Shown here: piece after piece, positions 8,875-16,840 of the stretch | Layout: every line of letters begins with the position of its first letter | Numbering within the stretch: the stretch's first letter is position 1 | DNA from: an uncultured Succinivibrionaceae bacterium | GTDB taxonomy: Bacteria > Pseudomonadota > Gammaproteobacteria > Enterobacterales > Succinivibrionaceae | Assembly: GCA_944389835.1 (NCBI GenBank) | Contig: CALXNU010000002.1 | Coordinates: forward strand, 1 to 64,000 | DNA length: 64,000 bases | Direction: 5' to 3' | Translations under genes and position numbers: made by a program | The notes under the pieces: model-generated | Databases searched by the model: none | Seen by the model: only the letters and a program-made list of their open reading frames with translations | Told to the model about the DNA's origin: nothing

Positions 8875-8962
8875 GTTTACGATCTCTTACAAACTTATAA
8901 AGTAATTTACTTAAGTGTAAGTTTAAAAATGGCTAATTTAAGCTATTTTTGTGATCGTAAAC
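8875..8962. repeat. 10-bp inverted repeat pair flanking a putative operator
   Basis: GTTTACGATC at 8875-8884 and its exact complement GATCGTAAAC at 8953-8962, separated by 68 nt. The AAAGTAATTTAC element at 8899-8910 lies between the arms. A looping operator pair is possible. Confidence 0.45.
8896..8910 (+). promoter_or_regulatory. Upstream copy of putative operator
   Basis: TATAAAGTAATTTAC, identical at 14 of 15 positions to the site at 9004-9018 and 108 bp upstream of it. Confidence 0.5.
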
Positions 8963-9002
8963 GTATTCTTATCATAAAACGACTTAACAAAATAAAATAA
9001 AG

Positions 9003-9020
9003 TTGTAAAGTAATTTACAA
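9003..9020 (+). promoter_or_regulatory. Putative operator of the sugar operon (RpiR-type palindrome)
   Basis: TTGTAAA-N4-TTTACAA, a perfect 7-bp inverted repeat about 25 bp before the first ATG of the operon. Its form resembles sites of RpiR-family regulators such as HexR (TGTAAT...ATTACA), and the operon encodes an RpiR protein. Binding is inferred. Confidence 0.55.
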
Positions 9021-9044
9021 ACAAACCAATTAAAGGAAAGTGCT

Positions 9045-10034
9045 ATGGAAAATATTCGCTTTGCAACTCGACTTAATTCATTTGCTTCTTGCGCCCATAC
9101 TTTTTGGCCAGATTTAAAAGGCAAACCTAATACCTATCAGATGATAGAAAGAGCTGCCACAGTTAAAGGCTTAACTGATGTTGATTTAAATTATCCTCAA
9201 CATATTAAAAATGATGTTAAAGAACTTAAGAGTTTTATTGAGGATAAGGGACTTCATGTTAATGGTATGGCCATGCGCTTTAATACCATTCCTGAGTTTC
9301 AGTTAGGTGCTTTTACTCATCCTGAAAAAAGAGTGCGTAAAGAGGCTGTTGAGTTAACTAAACGCGGTATTGATTGTGGTAGTGAATTTGGCACTAAGCT
9401 TATGACTATTTGGTTAGGTCAAGATGGTTTTGACTATTGCTTCCAAGCAAATTATGACCAAATGTGGGAAAACTTAGTTGAGTGCTTCCGTGAAGTAGGT
9501 GAATATGCCAAAACTCAAGGTGCTGAGATTAGTATTGAGTACAAACCAAATGAGCCACGTGCTTTCTCAATCTTACCAAATGCTTCTACTACCTTACTTG
9601 CTATTCACGATATAGGTCTTGATAACATTGGCGTTACCTTAGATTTTTGTCATGTCCTCTTTGCAGGTGAAATTCCAGCTTTTGCGGCAGCTTTAGTATC
9701 TCGTCAAACCAAGATCTTAGGTTTACATCTTAATGATGGCTGGGGCAAAAGAGATGATGGCTTAATGGTCGGAGCTGTAAATTTACGCGCTACTTTAGAG
9801 CTTATCTATAAACTTCGCAAAGAAAACTTCCAAGGTGCTTACTACTTTGACACTTTCCCTGATGCCTCAGGTATGGACCCTGTAAAAGAGGCAGAGGTCA
9901 ATATTGAGACCGTATTGCGTCTTGTCAAACTTGCAGACAGTCTAAAAGACAATCAAGAGCTTGAAGAGGCAATCTCAAATCAAGATTCCCCGCGTTCACA
10001 AAAGATCATCAATGATCTGATGCTCGCTAATTAA
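9045..10034 (+). CDS. Sugar isomerase/epimerase, xylose-isomerase-like TIM barrel
   Basis: 329-residue cytoplasmic protein of the AP-endonuclease-2/xylose isomerase-like superfamily. Metal-ligand positions are visible in the usual order: SIEYKPNEPR (Glu), GVTLDFCHVLFAGE (Asp, His) and GLHLNDGWGKRDDGLMVGAVN (His, Asp). It would interconvert a ketose with an aldose or with its epimer. The operon context (ribose-type ABC importer, RpiR regulator, PfkB kinase) says it acts on an imported monosaccharide before or after phosphorylation. I cannot tell the substrate; D-tagatose-3-epimerase and rhamnose-isomerase relatives share these motifs. GGAAAG precedes the ATG. Confidence 0.75.
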   Translation: MENIRFATRLNSFASCAHTFWPDLKGKPNTYQMIERAATVKGLTDVDLNYPQHIKNDVKELKSFIEDKGLHVNGMAMRFNTIPEFQLGAFTHPEKRVRKEAVELTKRGIDCGSEFGTKLMTIWLGQDGFDYCFQANYDQMWENLVECFREVGEYAKTQGAEISIEYKPNEPRAFSILPNASTTLLAIHDIGLDNIGVTLDFCHVLFAGEIPAFAAALVSRQTKILGLHLNDGWGKRDDGLMVGAVNLRATLELIYKLRKENFQGAYYFDTFPDASGMDPVKEAEVNIETVLRLVKLADSLKDNQELEEAISNQDSPRSQKIINDLMLAN

Positions 10035-10073
10035 TTATTTAATTTTATCAATCAACTATTAGGAGTACATAAA

Positions 10074-11117
10074 ATGAAGTCTTTTAAATCCTCAATTTTA
10101 GCTCTAGCTTTAGGCACCGTCTTTTCAATGAGTGCAATGGCTGCTGATTTGGCTCCATTAAATTCAGATACTGAGCCTGATCGTATAGATTGGACCGAGC
10201 TTCAAGCTAAGTTTGGTGATGTTCCAACTCCAAAAGAGGGTACTCGAATTGGAGGTGTGTCAAAGACTTTAACTAATGAGTACTGGCGCACTTTAGGTGA
10301 AGGCTATCAAAGTGAGGCAAGCAAGTATAACGTGTTTGTTTCATACTTGGCCGCAGCTAACGAAGATGATCAATTAGGTCAGCTTTCAATTGCTGAGACC
10401 ATGCTTACTGAAGGCTATGATGCAATTTTAGCCTCTCCTCAATCTGATGCTAACTTACAGGCAGCTTTTGATAGCGCTAAGTCTAAGAATGTACCTTTTA
10501 TTAATGTGAACGATGCGGTAATGCCACTTACTGAGTATTACGTAGGCTGTGTGCAACGTGACAATGGTGTGCGAGTTGCCAAATGGTTTATGGAAAATAC
10601 TCAAGGCGGCAAGCTTGCAGTAATTGAAGGTCAACCTGGTGTTTATGCAGTAAAACAAAGAACTGAAGGTTTTACAAGCACTATTGCAGAAGATAAGCGC
10701 TTTGAAGTTGTAGCCTCTGTTCCTGCTAACTGGAGCCGTGAGCAAGCCTATAACGCAGCTACTAATATCTTACAAAGAACCCCAGATCTGTTAGGTTTTT
10801 ATGTCAATAACGATGGCATGGCTTTAGGTGTTGTTGAGGCAGTTAAAGCTCAAGGCCTTTTAGGCAAGTGTTTTGTGTTTGGTACTGACGGTATTTCTGA
10901 TGCCTATAAGTCAATTAAAGCAGGTGAGTTAAGCGGAACTGTAGATAGCTTCCCACTTTTAACCGGAGAAGTTGCTATGGAAGTTGCCTTGCGTATTTTA
11001 GGTGGTCAAGACATTCCACGTGTGGTGTCAACTCCACAAGCTTTAATTACCAAGGACAATGCTGAGGCTTACTCAGTAAACGATAGTGCCAAATTACGCG
11101 AGATCTTACAAAAGTAG
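10074..11117 (+). CDS. Periplasmic sugar-binding protein, ribose/Peripla_BP_4 type
   Basis: 347 residues with a signal peptide cleaved at AMA-A around residue 23. The mature protein has the RbsB-like fold: NEYWRTLGEGYQSEASKYNVFVSYLAAANEDDQLGQLSIAETMLTEGYDAILASPQ in lobe 1, and FYVNNDGMALGVVEAVKAQGLLGKCFVFGTDG in lobe 2, where the ligand contacts of this family lie. It should deliver a monosaccharide to the ATPase/permease encoded next. AGGAG sits 8 nt before the ATG. The gap to the upstream isomerase is 39 nt and to the ATPase 18 nt, so the genes are likely co-transcribed. Confidence 0.88.
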   Translation: MKSFKSSILALALGTVFSMSAMAADLAPLNSDTEPDRIDWTELQAKFGDVPTPKEGTRIGGVSKTLTNEYWRTLGEGYQSEASKYNVFVSYLAAANEDDQLGQLSIAETMLTEGYDAILASPQSDANLQAAFDSAKSKNVPFINVNDAVMPLTEYYVGCVQRDNGVRVAKWFMENTQGGKLAVIEGQPGVYAVKQRTEGFTSTIAEDKRFEVVASVPANWSREQAYNAATNILQRTPDLLGFYVNNDGMALGVVEAVKAQGLLGKCFVFGTDGISDAYKSIKAGELSGTVDSFPLLTGEVAMEVALRILGGQDIPRVVSTPQALITKDNAEAYSVNDSAKLREILQK

Positions 11118-11135
11118 TAAGCTTTGGAGACTTGT

Positions 11136-12632
11136 ATGGGTGAAGAACGTTTAAGCATGAGGGGGATGACAAAAAAATACGGTGTGGTCACCGTATTAAA
11201 AGATGTCAACTTCAATGTGCTCCCAGGTGAAGTCCATGCTCTAGTAGGTGAAAATGGGGCTGGAAAATCCACCTTACTTAAAATGCTCTCTGGGGTGATA
11301 AAAGCTACTGAGGGCAAGATCTACCTTGATGGCAAGGAAGTTGAGATAAGTGATCCTCTTTCTGCTCGTAATTTAGGCATTGCTATGATCCATCAGGAGC
11401 TACAAAACGTTCCTGAACTTACCGTCTTCCAAAATATGTTCTTAGGTCGTCCCCTGAAAACTGGGGGACTTTTTGTGAACAAGCAAGATGAGATCAAGCA
11501 ATGTGCAGAGGTTTTAAAGACCTTAGATCCTACAATTGATCCAAGATCTAAGATTGGCTCACTTAAAGTTTCACAGCAGCAAATTGTAGAAATTGCAAGA
11601 GCACTTTTAGATAAAGCTAAAGTGATTGCTATGGATGAGCCTACCTCATCTTTAACTCCAAGTGAGTTTGAGAAGCTTGCAGTTTTGATAAGACGCTTAG
11701 CCTCTCAAGGAGTCTCAATTATCTACGTCTCTCATAAAATGGATGAGGTGTTTAAAGTCTGCGATCGTGCCACAGTCTTGCGTGATGGCCACTTTATTGA
11801 GTGTGTCAATATGAAAGATGAGACTGAGGATTCTATTGTTACGCGCATGGTTGGCCGTAAGATTGAGAAGGTAGGTCATAAAAGCTATCAAAGCAAAGAG
11901 TGTGTGCTTGAGATTAAAGACTTAGCTCGTGAGCCGGTGGTCAAAAAGGCTAACCTTAAAGTTCATCGTGGAGAGGTCTTAGGTATTTCAGGCTTAGTAG
12001 GAGCAGGTCGTACTGAATTATTTAGGTTAATTGCAGGCCTTGATAAACCAACCTCAGGTGAGGTGTTAGTTAAGGGTGAAAAACTAAAGTTACATTCAGT
12101 TAAAGACTCCATTGCCCATGGCATAGGTTTAGTACCTGAAGATCGCAAGCTTGAGGGGATTTTAAAGGCGCAATCTATCAACATTAATATGGCCATGCCT
12201 GATATGAAGCGTTATACCTCTTTTAGCTTCATAAAAAGGAACTTTTTAAGAAAAATAGCCTTTGACATTATGAAGGGGCTTAATCTGCATCCTTTAGATG
12301 TAGACAGAGCTATTGGAACCTTATCAGGTGGTAATCAGCAAAAAGTCATCATTGGCAGGTGGCTTGCCTCAGGAACGGAAATTTTCTTATTTGATGAGCC
12401 TACACGCGGTATTGATGTGGGAGCTAAAAGTGAAATTTATGCTGTGATTGAAGATTTAGCTCGCCAAGGCAAGGTGGTGATGGTGATCTCCTCTGAAATG
12501 CCCGAGATTATCAGAATTTCCGATCGCGTCCTAGTTATGCGCGAGGGGCAAATCGTAGCTGAACTTGAAGGCGATGAGATTAATGAAAGCAATTTAGGCT
12601 CATATGCCATAGGTCAAAACACTAAATTATAA
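11136..12632 (+). CDS. Sugar ABC transporter ATPase, RbsA/MglA type (two nucleotide-binding domains)
   Basis: 498-residue protein with two fused ABC domains, the usual layout of monosaccharide importers. Domain 1 has Walker A GENGAGKST (38-46) and Walker B VIAMDEPTSSL. Its signature is degenerate (LKVSQQQ), as common in RbsA. Domain 2 has the typical degenerate Walker A (GLVGAGRTE), a full signature (LSGGNQQKV) and FLFDEPTRGIDVG. A TTG at 11124 is possible, but it overlaps the likely ribosome binding site TTTGGAGA; the ATG at 11136 has good spacing. It energises import with the permease at 12647. Confidence 0.92.
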   Translation: MGEERLSMRGMTKKYGVVTVLKDVNFNVLPGEVHALVGENGAGKSTLLKMLSGVIKATEGKIYLDGKEVEISDPLSARNLGIAMIHQELQNVPELTVFQNMFLGRPLKTGGLFVNKQDEIKQCAEVLKTLDPTIDPRSKIGSLKVSQQQIVEIARALLDKAKVIAMDEPTSSLTPSEFEKLAVLIRRLASQGVSIIYVSHKMDEVFKVCDRATVLRDGHFIECVNMKDETEDSIVTRMVGRKIEKVGHKSYQSKECVLEIKDLAREPVVKKANLKVHRGEVLGISGLVGAGRTELFRLIAGLDKPTSGEVLVKGEKLKLHSVKDSIAHGIGLVPEDRKLEGILKAQSININMAMPDMKRYTSFSFIKRNFLRKIAFDIMKGLNLHPLDVDRAIGTLSGGNQQKVIIGRWLASGTEIFLFDEPTRGIDVGAKSEIYAVIEDLARQGKVVMVISSEMPEIIRISDRVLVMREGQIVAELEGDEINESNLGSYAIGQNTKL

Positions 12633-12646
12633 AGAGATTTTAAGCC

Positions 12647-13609
12647 ATGACAGATACAAAAGAGAATCTTAAGAGTGCTCTGTCCCTAAAATTTAGCATC
12701 CGTGACATGGGTACTTTAATTGGTTTGGTGATTATTTTTGCAGTTTTTGCATTTCTATCACCTGTGTTTTTAACTGTGCCGAATTTAATTAACATCATGC
12801 AGCAATCGGCAATTAATGCTATTGTCGCATTAGGTATGACTTTAGTTATTATTTCAGCAGGTATCGATCTTTCAGTAGGACCTGTAGCAGCATTGGCGGC
12901 AGTAATTTGTGCATCCTTAATGGTTGCAGGAGTGCCAAGTTCTCTAGCTGTACTTTTAGCGCTTTTAGGCGGTGCTTTATATGGACTTTTTAACGGTGTC
13001 TTAATTGCCTACGCAGGTTTACAGCCTTTTATTGTAACTCTAGGTGGTTTGTCACTTTGCCGTGCTTTAGCCTTAATTTATACCGGTGGTAACCCAATTT
13101 TTGGTATTCCACAGGGCTTTCGTGATTTTATCAATGGCTCTTTGCTTGGCATTCCTTGCCCAATTATTATCGCTTTCTTAGTAGCCTTAATTTTATGGGT
13201 AGTCTTAAAGAAGACCCCCTTAGGTGAGTACATTTTTGCAGTAGGTGGCAATGAGGAGGCAGCTAGAGTCTGTGGTGTACCAGTTGCTAAAACTAAGATT
13301 GCAGTCTATGTAATTTCAGGTGTGTTAGCCTCAATTGCCGCTTTAATTTTAGTTGGAAGATTAGGTGCAGCCGATCCTACTTTAGGCAACCTTTGGGAGA
13401 TGAACGCAATTGCCGCTGCTGCAATTGGTGGAGCTTCACTTATGGGAGGTAAAGGTAGCGTAATTGGTACAATCTTAGGTGCTATAATTTTAGGTACATT
13501 AATAAACGGATTTACGCTGCTTAATATCCAGTCTTTCTATCAGCTTTTGGCCACCGGTATCATTATTATCGTCGCCATGTTAGTTGATAGAGCAACTCGC
13601 GGTAGATAA
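12647..13609 (+). CDS. Sugar ABC transporter permease, RbsC type
   Basis: 320-residue inner-membrane protein with eight to ten hydrophobic segments. Family signatures: NIMQQSAINAIVALGMTLVIISAGIDLSVGPVAAL (about 49-83), where GIDLSVG is the RbsC/BPD_transp_2 hallmark, the helix TLGGLSLCRALALIYTGG, and the cytoplasmic loop AVGGNEEAARVCGVPVAKTKIAVY that contacts the ATPase. It forms the membrane channel of the importer. It starts 14 nt after the ATPase stop. Substrate specificity is not readable. Confidence 0.9.
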   Translation: MTDTKENLKSALSLKFSIRDMGTLIGLVIIFAVFAFLSPVFLTVPNLINIMQQSAINAIVALGMTLVIISAGIDLSVGPVAALAAVICASLMVAGVPSSLAVLLALLGGALYGLFNGVLIAYAGLQPFIVTLGGLSLCRALALIYTGGNPIFGIPQGFRDFINGSLLGIPCPIIIAFLVALILWVVLKKTPLGEYIFAVGGNEEAARVCGVPVAKTKIAVYVISGVLASIAALILVGRLGAADPTLGNLWEMNAIAAAAIGGASLMGGKGSVIGTILGAIILGTLINGFTLLNIQSFYQLLATGIIIIVAMLVDRATRGR

Positions 13610-13638
13610 GCAATTCCCAAGATAGAGGAATGAAAAAG

Positions 13639-14499
13639 ATGGCAATGATGGACCCAAGAGCAATTGGTGCACATATTAGAATGCGCAAACCAGATTTGAC
13701 GGCCTTAGAACTTAAGGTCTTAGAGAACATCATTGCCAAAGAGGATTTTTCAGAACAAACTTCAATCAAGGAAATTGCCTGTGAAAACAATGTCTCGGAG
13801 GCTATGATTGTTAAACTTGCTAAAAAGCTTGACTTTAATGGCTTCAGAGAATTTCGTGCAAATTTAGTTTTATATCGCCAATTAGATGTAGCGCAACTTT
13901 TCAACGAGATCTCACCTGAAGATAGTATGCAAACTTTAATTACTAAAGTTTTTGGTAACTCAATTCAGGCTCTAGAAGAGACTCAAGCTATTTTAGATGT
14001 AAAACTTTTAGAAAGAAGTGCACAATTTTTGTCCCAAGCCCACGAAATTTTATTGTTTGGCGTGGGAGGATCGGCAGCAATTGCTTATGATTTTGCGCAT
14101 AAGTTTTTAAGAATTGGACTTCATGCTCAAGTTTTATGTGATGCTCATTTGATGTTAATGTCAGCCTCTGTCTGTCAAGACACAAGTGTCGTGGTGGCAA
14201 TTAGCCATTCAGGACGCACAACTGATGTGATTGAGTCATTAAAACTTGCTAAGAAAAATGGAGCTCGTACCATTGCTGTAACAAATTATGCTACCTCTCC
14301 TATTGCCGAATATGCTGACATTGTTTTAACTTCTACTTCGCAAGGCTCAATGTTCCTAGGTGAAAATGCGGCGGCGCGAGTTGCGATGCTAAATATCCTT
14401 GATGTGCTTTTTGTGGCTATTGCAAGACATGATCTGAAGCGTTCTGAAGATAACCTTATTAAAACCCGTGTAGCAATTCAAGATAAAAGAGTTAAATAG
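13639..14499 (+). CDS. RpiR-family transcriptional regulator (HTH + SIS)
   Basis: 286 residues. The N-terminal HTH_6 domain (IKEIACENNVSEAMIVKLAKKLDFNGFREF, about 44-75) binds DNA. The C-terminal SIS domain (ILLFGVGGSAAIAYDFAHKFLRIG, then VVVAISHSGRTTDVIESLKLAKKNGARTIAVT) binds a phosphosugar. It is expected to control this operon in response to a phosphorylated intermediate, possibly through the palindrome at 9003-9020 (inference). AGAGGA abuts an ATG at 13630 with no spacing, whereas the ATG at 13639 is 9 nt away, so the latter is used. It lies inside the operon it probably regulates. Confidence 0.88.
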   Translation: MAMMDPRAIGAHIRMRKPDLTALELKVLENIIAKEDFSEQTSIKEIACENNVSEAMIVKLAKKLDFNGFREFRANLVLYRQLDVAQLFNEISPEDSMQTLITKVFGNSIQALEETQAILDVKLLERSAQFLSQAHEILLFGVGGSAAIAYDFAHKFLRIGLHAQVLCDAHLMLMSASVCQDTSVVVAISHSGRTTDVIESLKLAKKNGARTIAVTNYATSPIAEYADIVLTSTSQGSMFLGENAAARVAMLNILDVLFVAIARHDLKRSEDNLIKTRVAIQDKRVK

Positions 14500-14549
14500 C
14501 CTTAACTTAATTTATCTGCGCTACAGATATTTTTTAAGGATCTAATAAG

Positions 14550-15434
14550 ATGCAAAAGGCTGTAGTAGTAGGTAGTCTTCATTATGATATTTTTGTTGAA
14601 GCTCCATATCGTCCTCAAAAAGGTGAAACTGTTTTAGGCTATAAGTGGTATCCAAAATTTGGAGGCAAAGGTGGTAATCAAGCTTTAGCTGCTGCAAAGG
14701 CTGGTTTAAGCGTGACCATGGTAAGTGCCGTAGGTGATGATCATTTTGCTCCTGCCATTTTAAAAGTTTTAAAAGAGCATAAGATTGATACGAGTTATGT
14801 TAAAACCATTGACAATGCAGGCACGGGAATGTCTGTTGCTATTGCCGATGCTGAAGGTGATTATGGGGCGGTGATAGTCTCTGGGGCTAATCGTCAAATC
14901 GACAATAGCCTTTTAGATAGCGATGAGCTTTTTTCTGATGCATCAATGCTTATTTTGCAAAATGAGGTCTCAGATGAGACTAATCTTGCAGCCGCTCAAG
15001 CTGCTAAAAAGCGTGGAGTGATGGTTTGTATTAATGCAGCTCCTGCAAAAAAGATGCCTCAAGATTTAGCTCCTTTAATTGATATCCTAATTGTCAATCA
15101 AGTTGAGGCAAGTGAGATTAGTGGACTTAAAGTTGAATCTTTAGATGAGGCTTTAGTTTGTGCTCAACAATTAGCTAAAACCATGAAGATGGTGGTGGTA
15201 ACTGCAGGTTCTGAAGGTGTGGCTTATGCAGTGGAAGATGGTACTTGTGGCAAGCTTAAAGCCCATAAAGTTGAGGTTGTCTCAACTCATGGGGCAGGTG
15301 ATTGCTTTGTAGGGCATTTGTGTGCAGCCTTAAGTTTAGGAAAAAGCCTTGAGGAAGCAGTAGCTTTTGCTAATGATAAGGCTGCTTTCCATGTCTCACA
15401 CGTGCAAGATGATGTGTTAGTCTCAAAAGATTAA
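14550..15434 (+). CDS. PfkB-family sugar kinase (ribokinase-like)
   Basis: 294 residues. PfkB signature 1 is GGKGGNQALAAAKAGLSVTMV (about 34-54). Signature 2 with the catalytic Asp is STHGAGDCFVGHLCAAL (about 248-264), where GAGD holds the base and the anion hole. ATP-dependent phosphorylation of the monosaccharide delivered by the importer is the expected job. The GGKGGNQA pattern is typical of ribokinases and related pentose/hexose kinases. AAGGA lies 10 nt from the ATG. The gene ends the operon and overlaps the convergent lipase gene by 4 nt at the stop codons. Confidence 0.88.
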   Translation: MQKAVVVGSLHYDIFVEAPYRPQKGETVLGYKWYPKFGGKGGNQALAAAKAGLSVTMVSAVGDDHFAPAILKVLKEHKIDTSYVKTIDNAGTGMSVAIADAEGDYGAVIVSGANRQIDNSLLDSDELFSDASMLILQNEVSDETNLAAAQAAKKRGVMVCINAAPAKKMPQDLAPLIDILIVNQVEASEISGLKVESLDEALVCAQQLAKTMKMVVVTAGSEGVAYAVEDGTCGKLKAHKVEVVSTHGAGDCFVGHLCAALSLGKSLEEAVAFANDKAAFHVSHVQDDVLVSKD

Positions 15435-16339
15435 TCACAAGAACGGAAGTTGTCAAAGAAAGAGGCGAGAGCCTCTTTTTGATTTTTGTACACCACATCA
15501 GCTTTGGCAATTAATTTTTCAAGATTAGAAAAATCGTCAATTAACATCAGCTCATCTTGTGAGAAATTAAGTCTTAGAATTTGCTCACTCTTTAAAATAC
15601 AAGATAAAGTTTCATAAGTAGCTTGAGATTGTAAAGATGAGATAAATTCAGTTAAATTTCTAATTTTCCAGCCATTAATAAGCCCCCAGGAAGTGGCATT
15701 TTCATCAAAACCATTAGTAAAGTGTCCAGTGCCAACAGAGAGGATCATGATGTCCTCCTCTTTTACTTTAAAGTGAAATTTAGCATCACCTAAAGCTACT
15801 ATGGAAGGATTATTCCCCCACATCCCACCATCTGCTAAAAGTTTGCCATGTAAAAGGGAAGGGTCAAAATAAGTAGGGGCTGCACATGAGGCTAAAACTG
15901 CCTCATAGATTGGCAAAGTAGCAAATTCACTTTCATAACTTTTAAAAAGAAAGCCTTGGCTTTTTTGTAAGTCAGTTGCAGGCATTAAAAGTGGAATTTG
16001 TACTAAACCTAGAGGTGTTTTGCCATAGACTTGGCGCAAGATAGCCTTAAAGCGCAATTTATCATATGAGCTTTTAAGCACTTTTTCTAAAATTCTTGGT
16101 CCAAAGAAAAACTGTTTGGCAAAGATATCTTTGCCTGCTGCGCGGTATAAACTTACGATGCGTGTTGGGGGAAATTTTAAAGCAAGACAGGAGGCAATAA
16201 TCGATCCTGTGGAGGTGCCAGCTAAAAGATTTACTCTTTTAAGAAGATGAAAATCGTGATCAATAAGTTCAATTAAGCGCGCTGCAAAAGCCCCGCGAAT
16301 GCCTCCACCATCTATCGAGAGAATGAGAAATTTAGCCAC
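15431..16339 (-). CDS. Patatin-like phospholipase
   Basis: 302-residue lipid acyl hydrolase of the patatin family. The oxyanion loop GGGIRG (11-16), nucleophile motif GTSTG with S43, and the DGG motif with D170 make the complete Ser-Asp dyad. No signal peptide is seen, so the product is cytosolic or reaches membranes or another cell by a route not evident here. The family includes housekeeping lipases and secreted or anti-phage effectors; the neighbours (a sugar operon and an exported protein) do not show which. The stop codons of this gene and of the kinase overlap. Confidence 0.88.
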   Translation of the reverse strand: MAKFLILSIDGGGIRGAFAARLIELIDHDFHLLKRVNLLAGTSTGSIIASCLALKFPPTRIVSLYRAAGKDIFAKQFFFGPRILEKVLKSSYDKLRFKAILRQVYGKTPLGLVQIPLLMPATDLQKSQGFLFKSYESEFATLPIYEAVLASCAAPTYFDPSLLHGKLLADGGMWGNNPSIVALGDAKFHFKVKEEDIMILSVGTGHFTNGFDENATSWGLINGWKIRNLTEFISSLQSQATYETLSCILKSEQILRLNFSQDELMLIDDFSNLEKLIAKADVVYKNQKEALASFFDNFRSCD

Positions 16340-16840
16340 TTAAGTTCACCTGTAACGCTTTTCGTTTAGATAACTATTTATTTTCCCAAATTTGGGCTTT
16401 AGATCAAGTCAAAATTTAAAGATTGTATAGTCTTTGTCAAAAAGTCTTAAAGTATATTTTACGTGTCAAAGAAGCTTAAAGCTTAAGCTTAAGATCTTTT
16501 GTTAAGCCCTTCAAAGAAATCAGGATAAAGTGCGCAGTATGATACTAAGTTGTGTCATAATTGTAGGCCATGATCTGTCCTTTAAAACAGACTTTTACTT
16601 AAGGGCTTTAGCCTTACCTAAAGCTCGTTTAAAAAGGTGGCTTAAGCTTAAAAAAGAAAGCTTTTTAGGGCCGATCGGCTGTACTTCGCTAATTAAGACT
16701 TAAGGAGTATAACTTTAAAAGTTATAGTACTTAAGCTTGACCCCCAAGCCCACAGGTGCGGGGGATCTAAGATTGCATACAAAGATTAGGTATATAATTT
16801 ATGATAGGTTAGCAATAATTAAGATAAGGCACGGTTTTAA
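16340..16840. other. Structured gene-free region before the large exported-protein gene
   Basis: 501 bp with no credible ORF but several palindromes: GCCGATCGGC (16670-16679), the long hairpin at 16699-16735 and a C5/G5 stem at 16741-16764. It may hold the promoter and leader of the gene at 16841, or a small RNA. Confidence 0.5.
16699..16735. repeat. Long imperfect hairpin in leader region
   Basis: Outer stem CTTAAG pairs with CTTAAG, a 3-nt internal mismatch follows, then an inner 8-bp stem TATAACTT/AAGTTATA with a TAA loop. No T-run follows, so it is not a typical terminator. Confidence 0.5.

Larger units (their letters stand above)
8274..9044. other. Gene-free AT-rich control region between two divergent operons
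   Basis: About 770 bp without a credible ORF. The 3' third contains two related palindromic sites and a distant 10-bp inverted repeat (listed separately). The 5' two thirds are very AT-rich and I see nothing firm there. Confidence 0.6.

Noticed and set aside
16741-16764. C5...G5 stem resembling a single CRISPR type I repeat
   Set aside because: Only one copy, no regular spacers and no cas genes nearby.
16773-16798. TTGCAT...TATAAT as promoter of the 1000-residue gene
   Set aside because: Spacer is only 14 bp, too short for a normal sigma-70 promoter.
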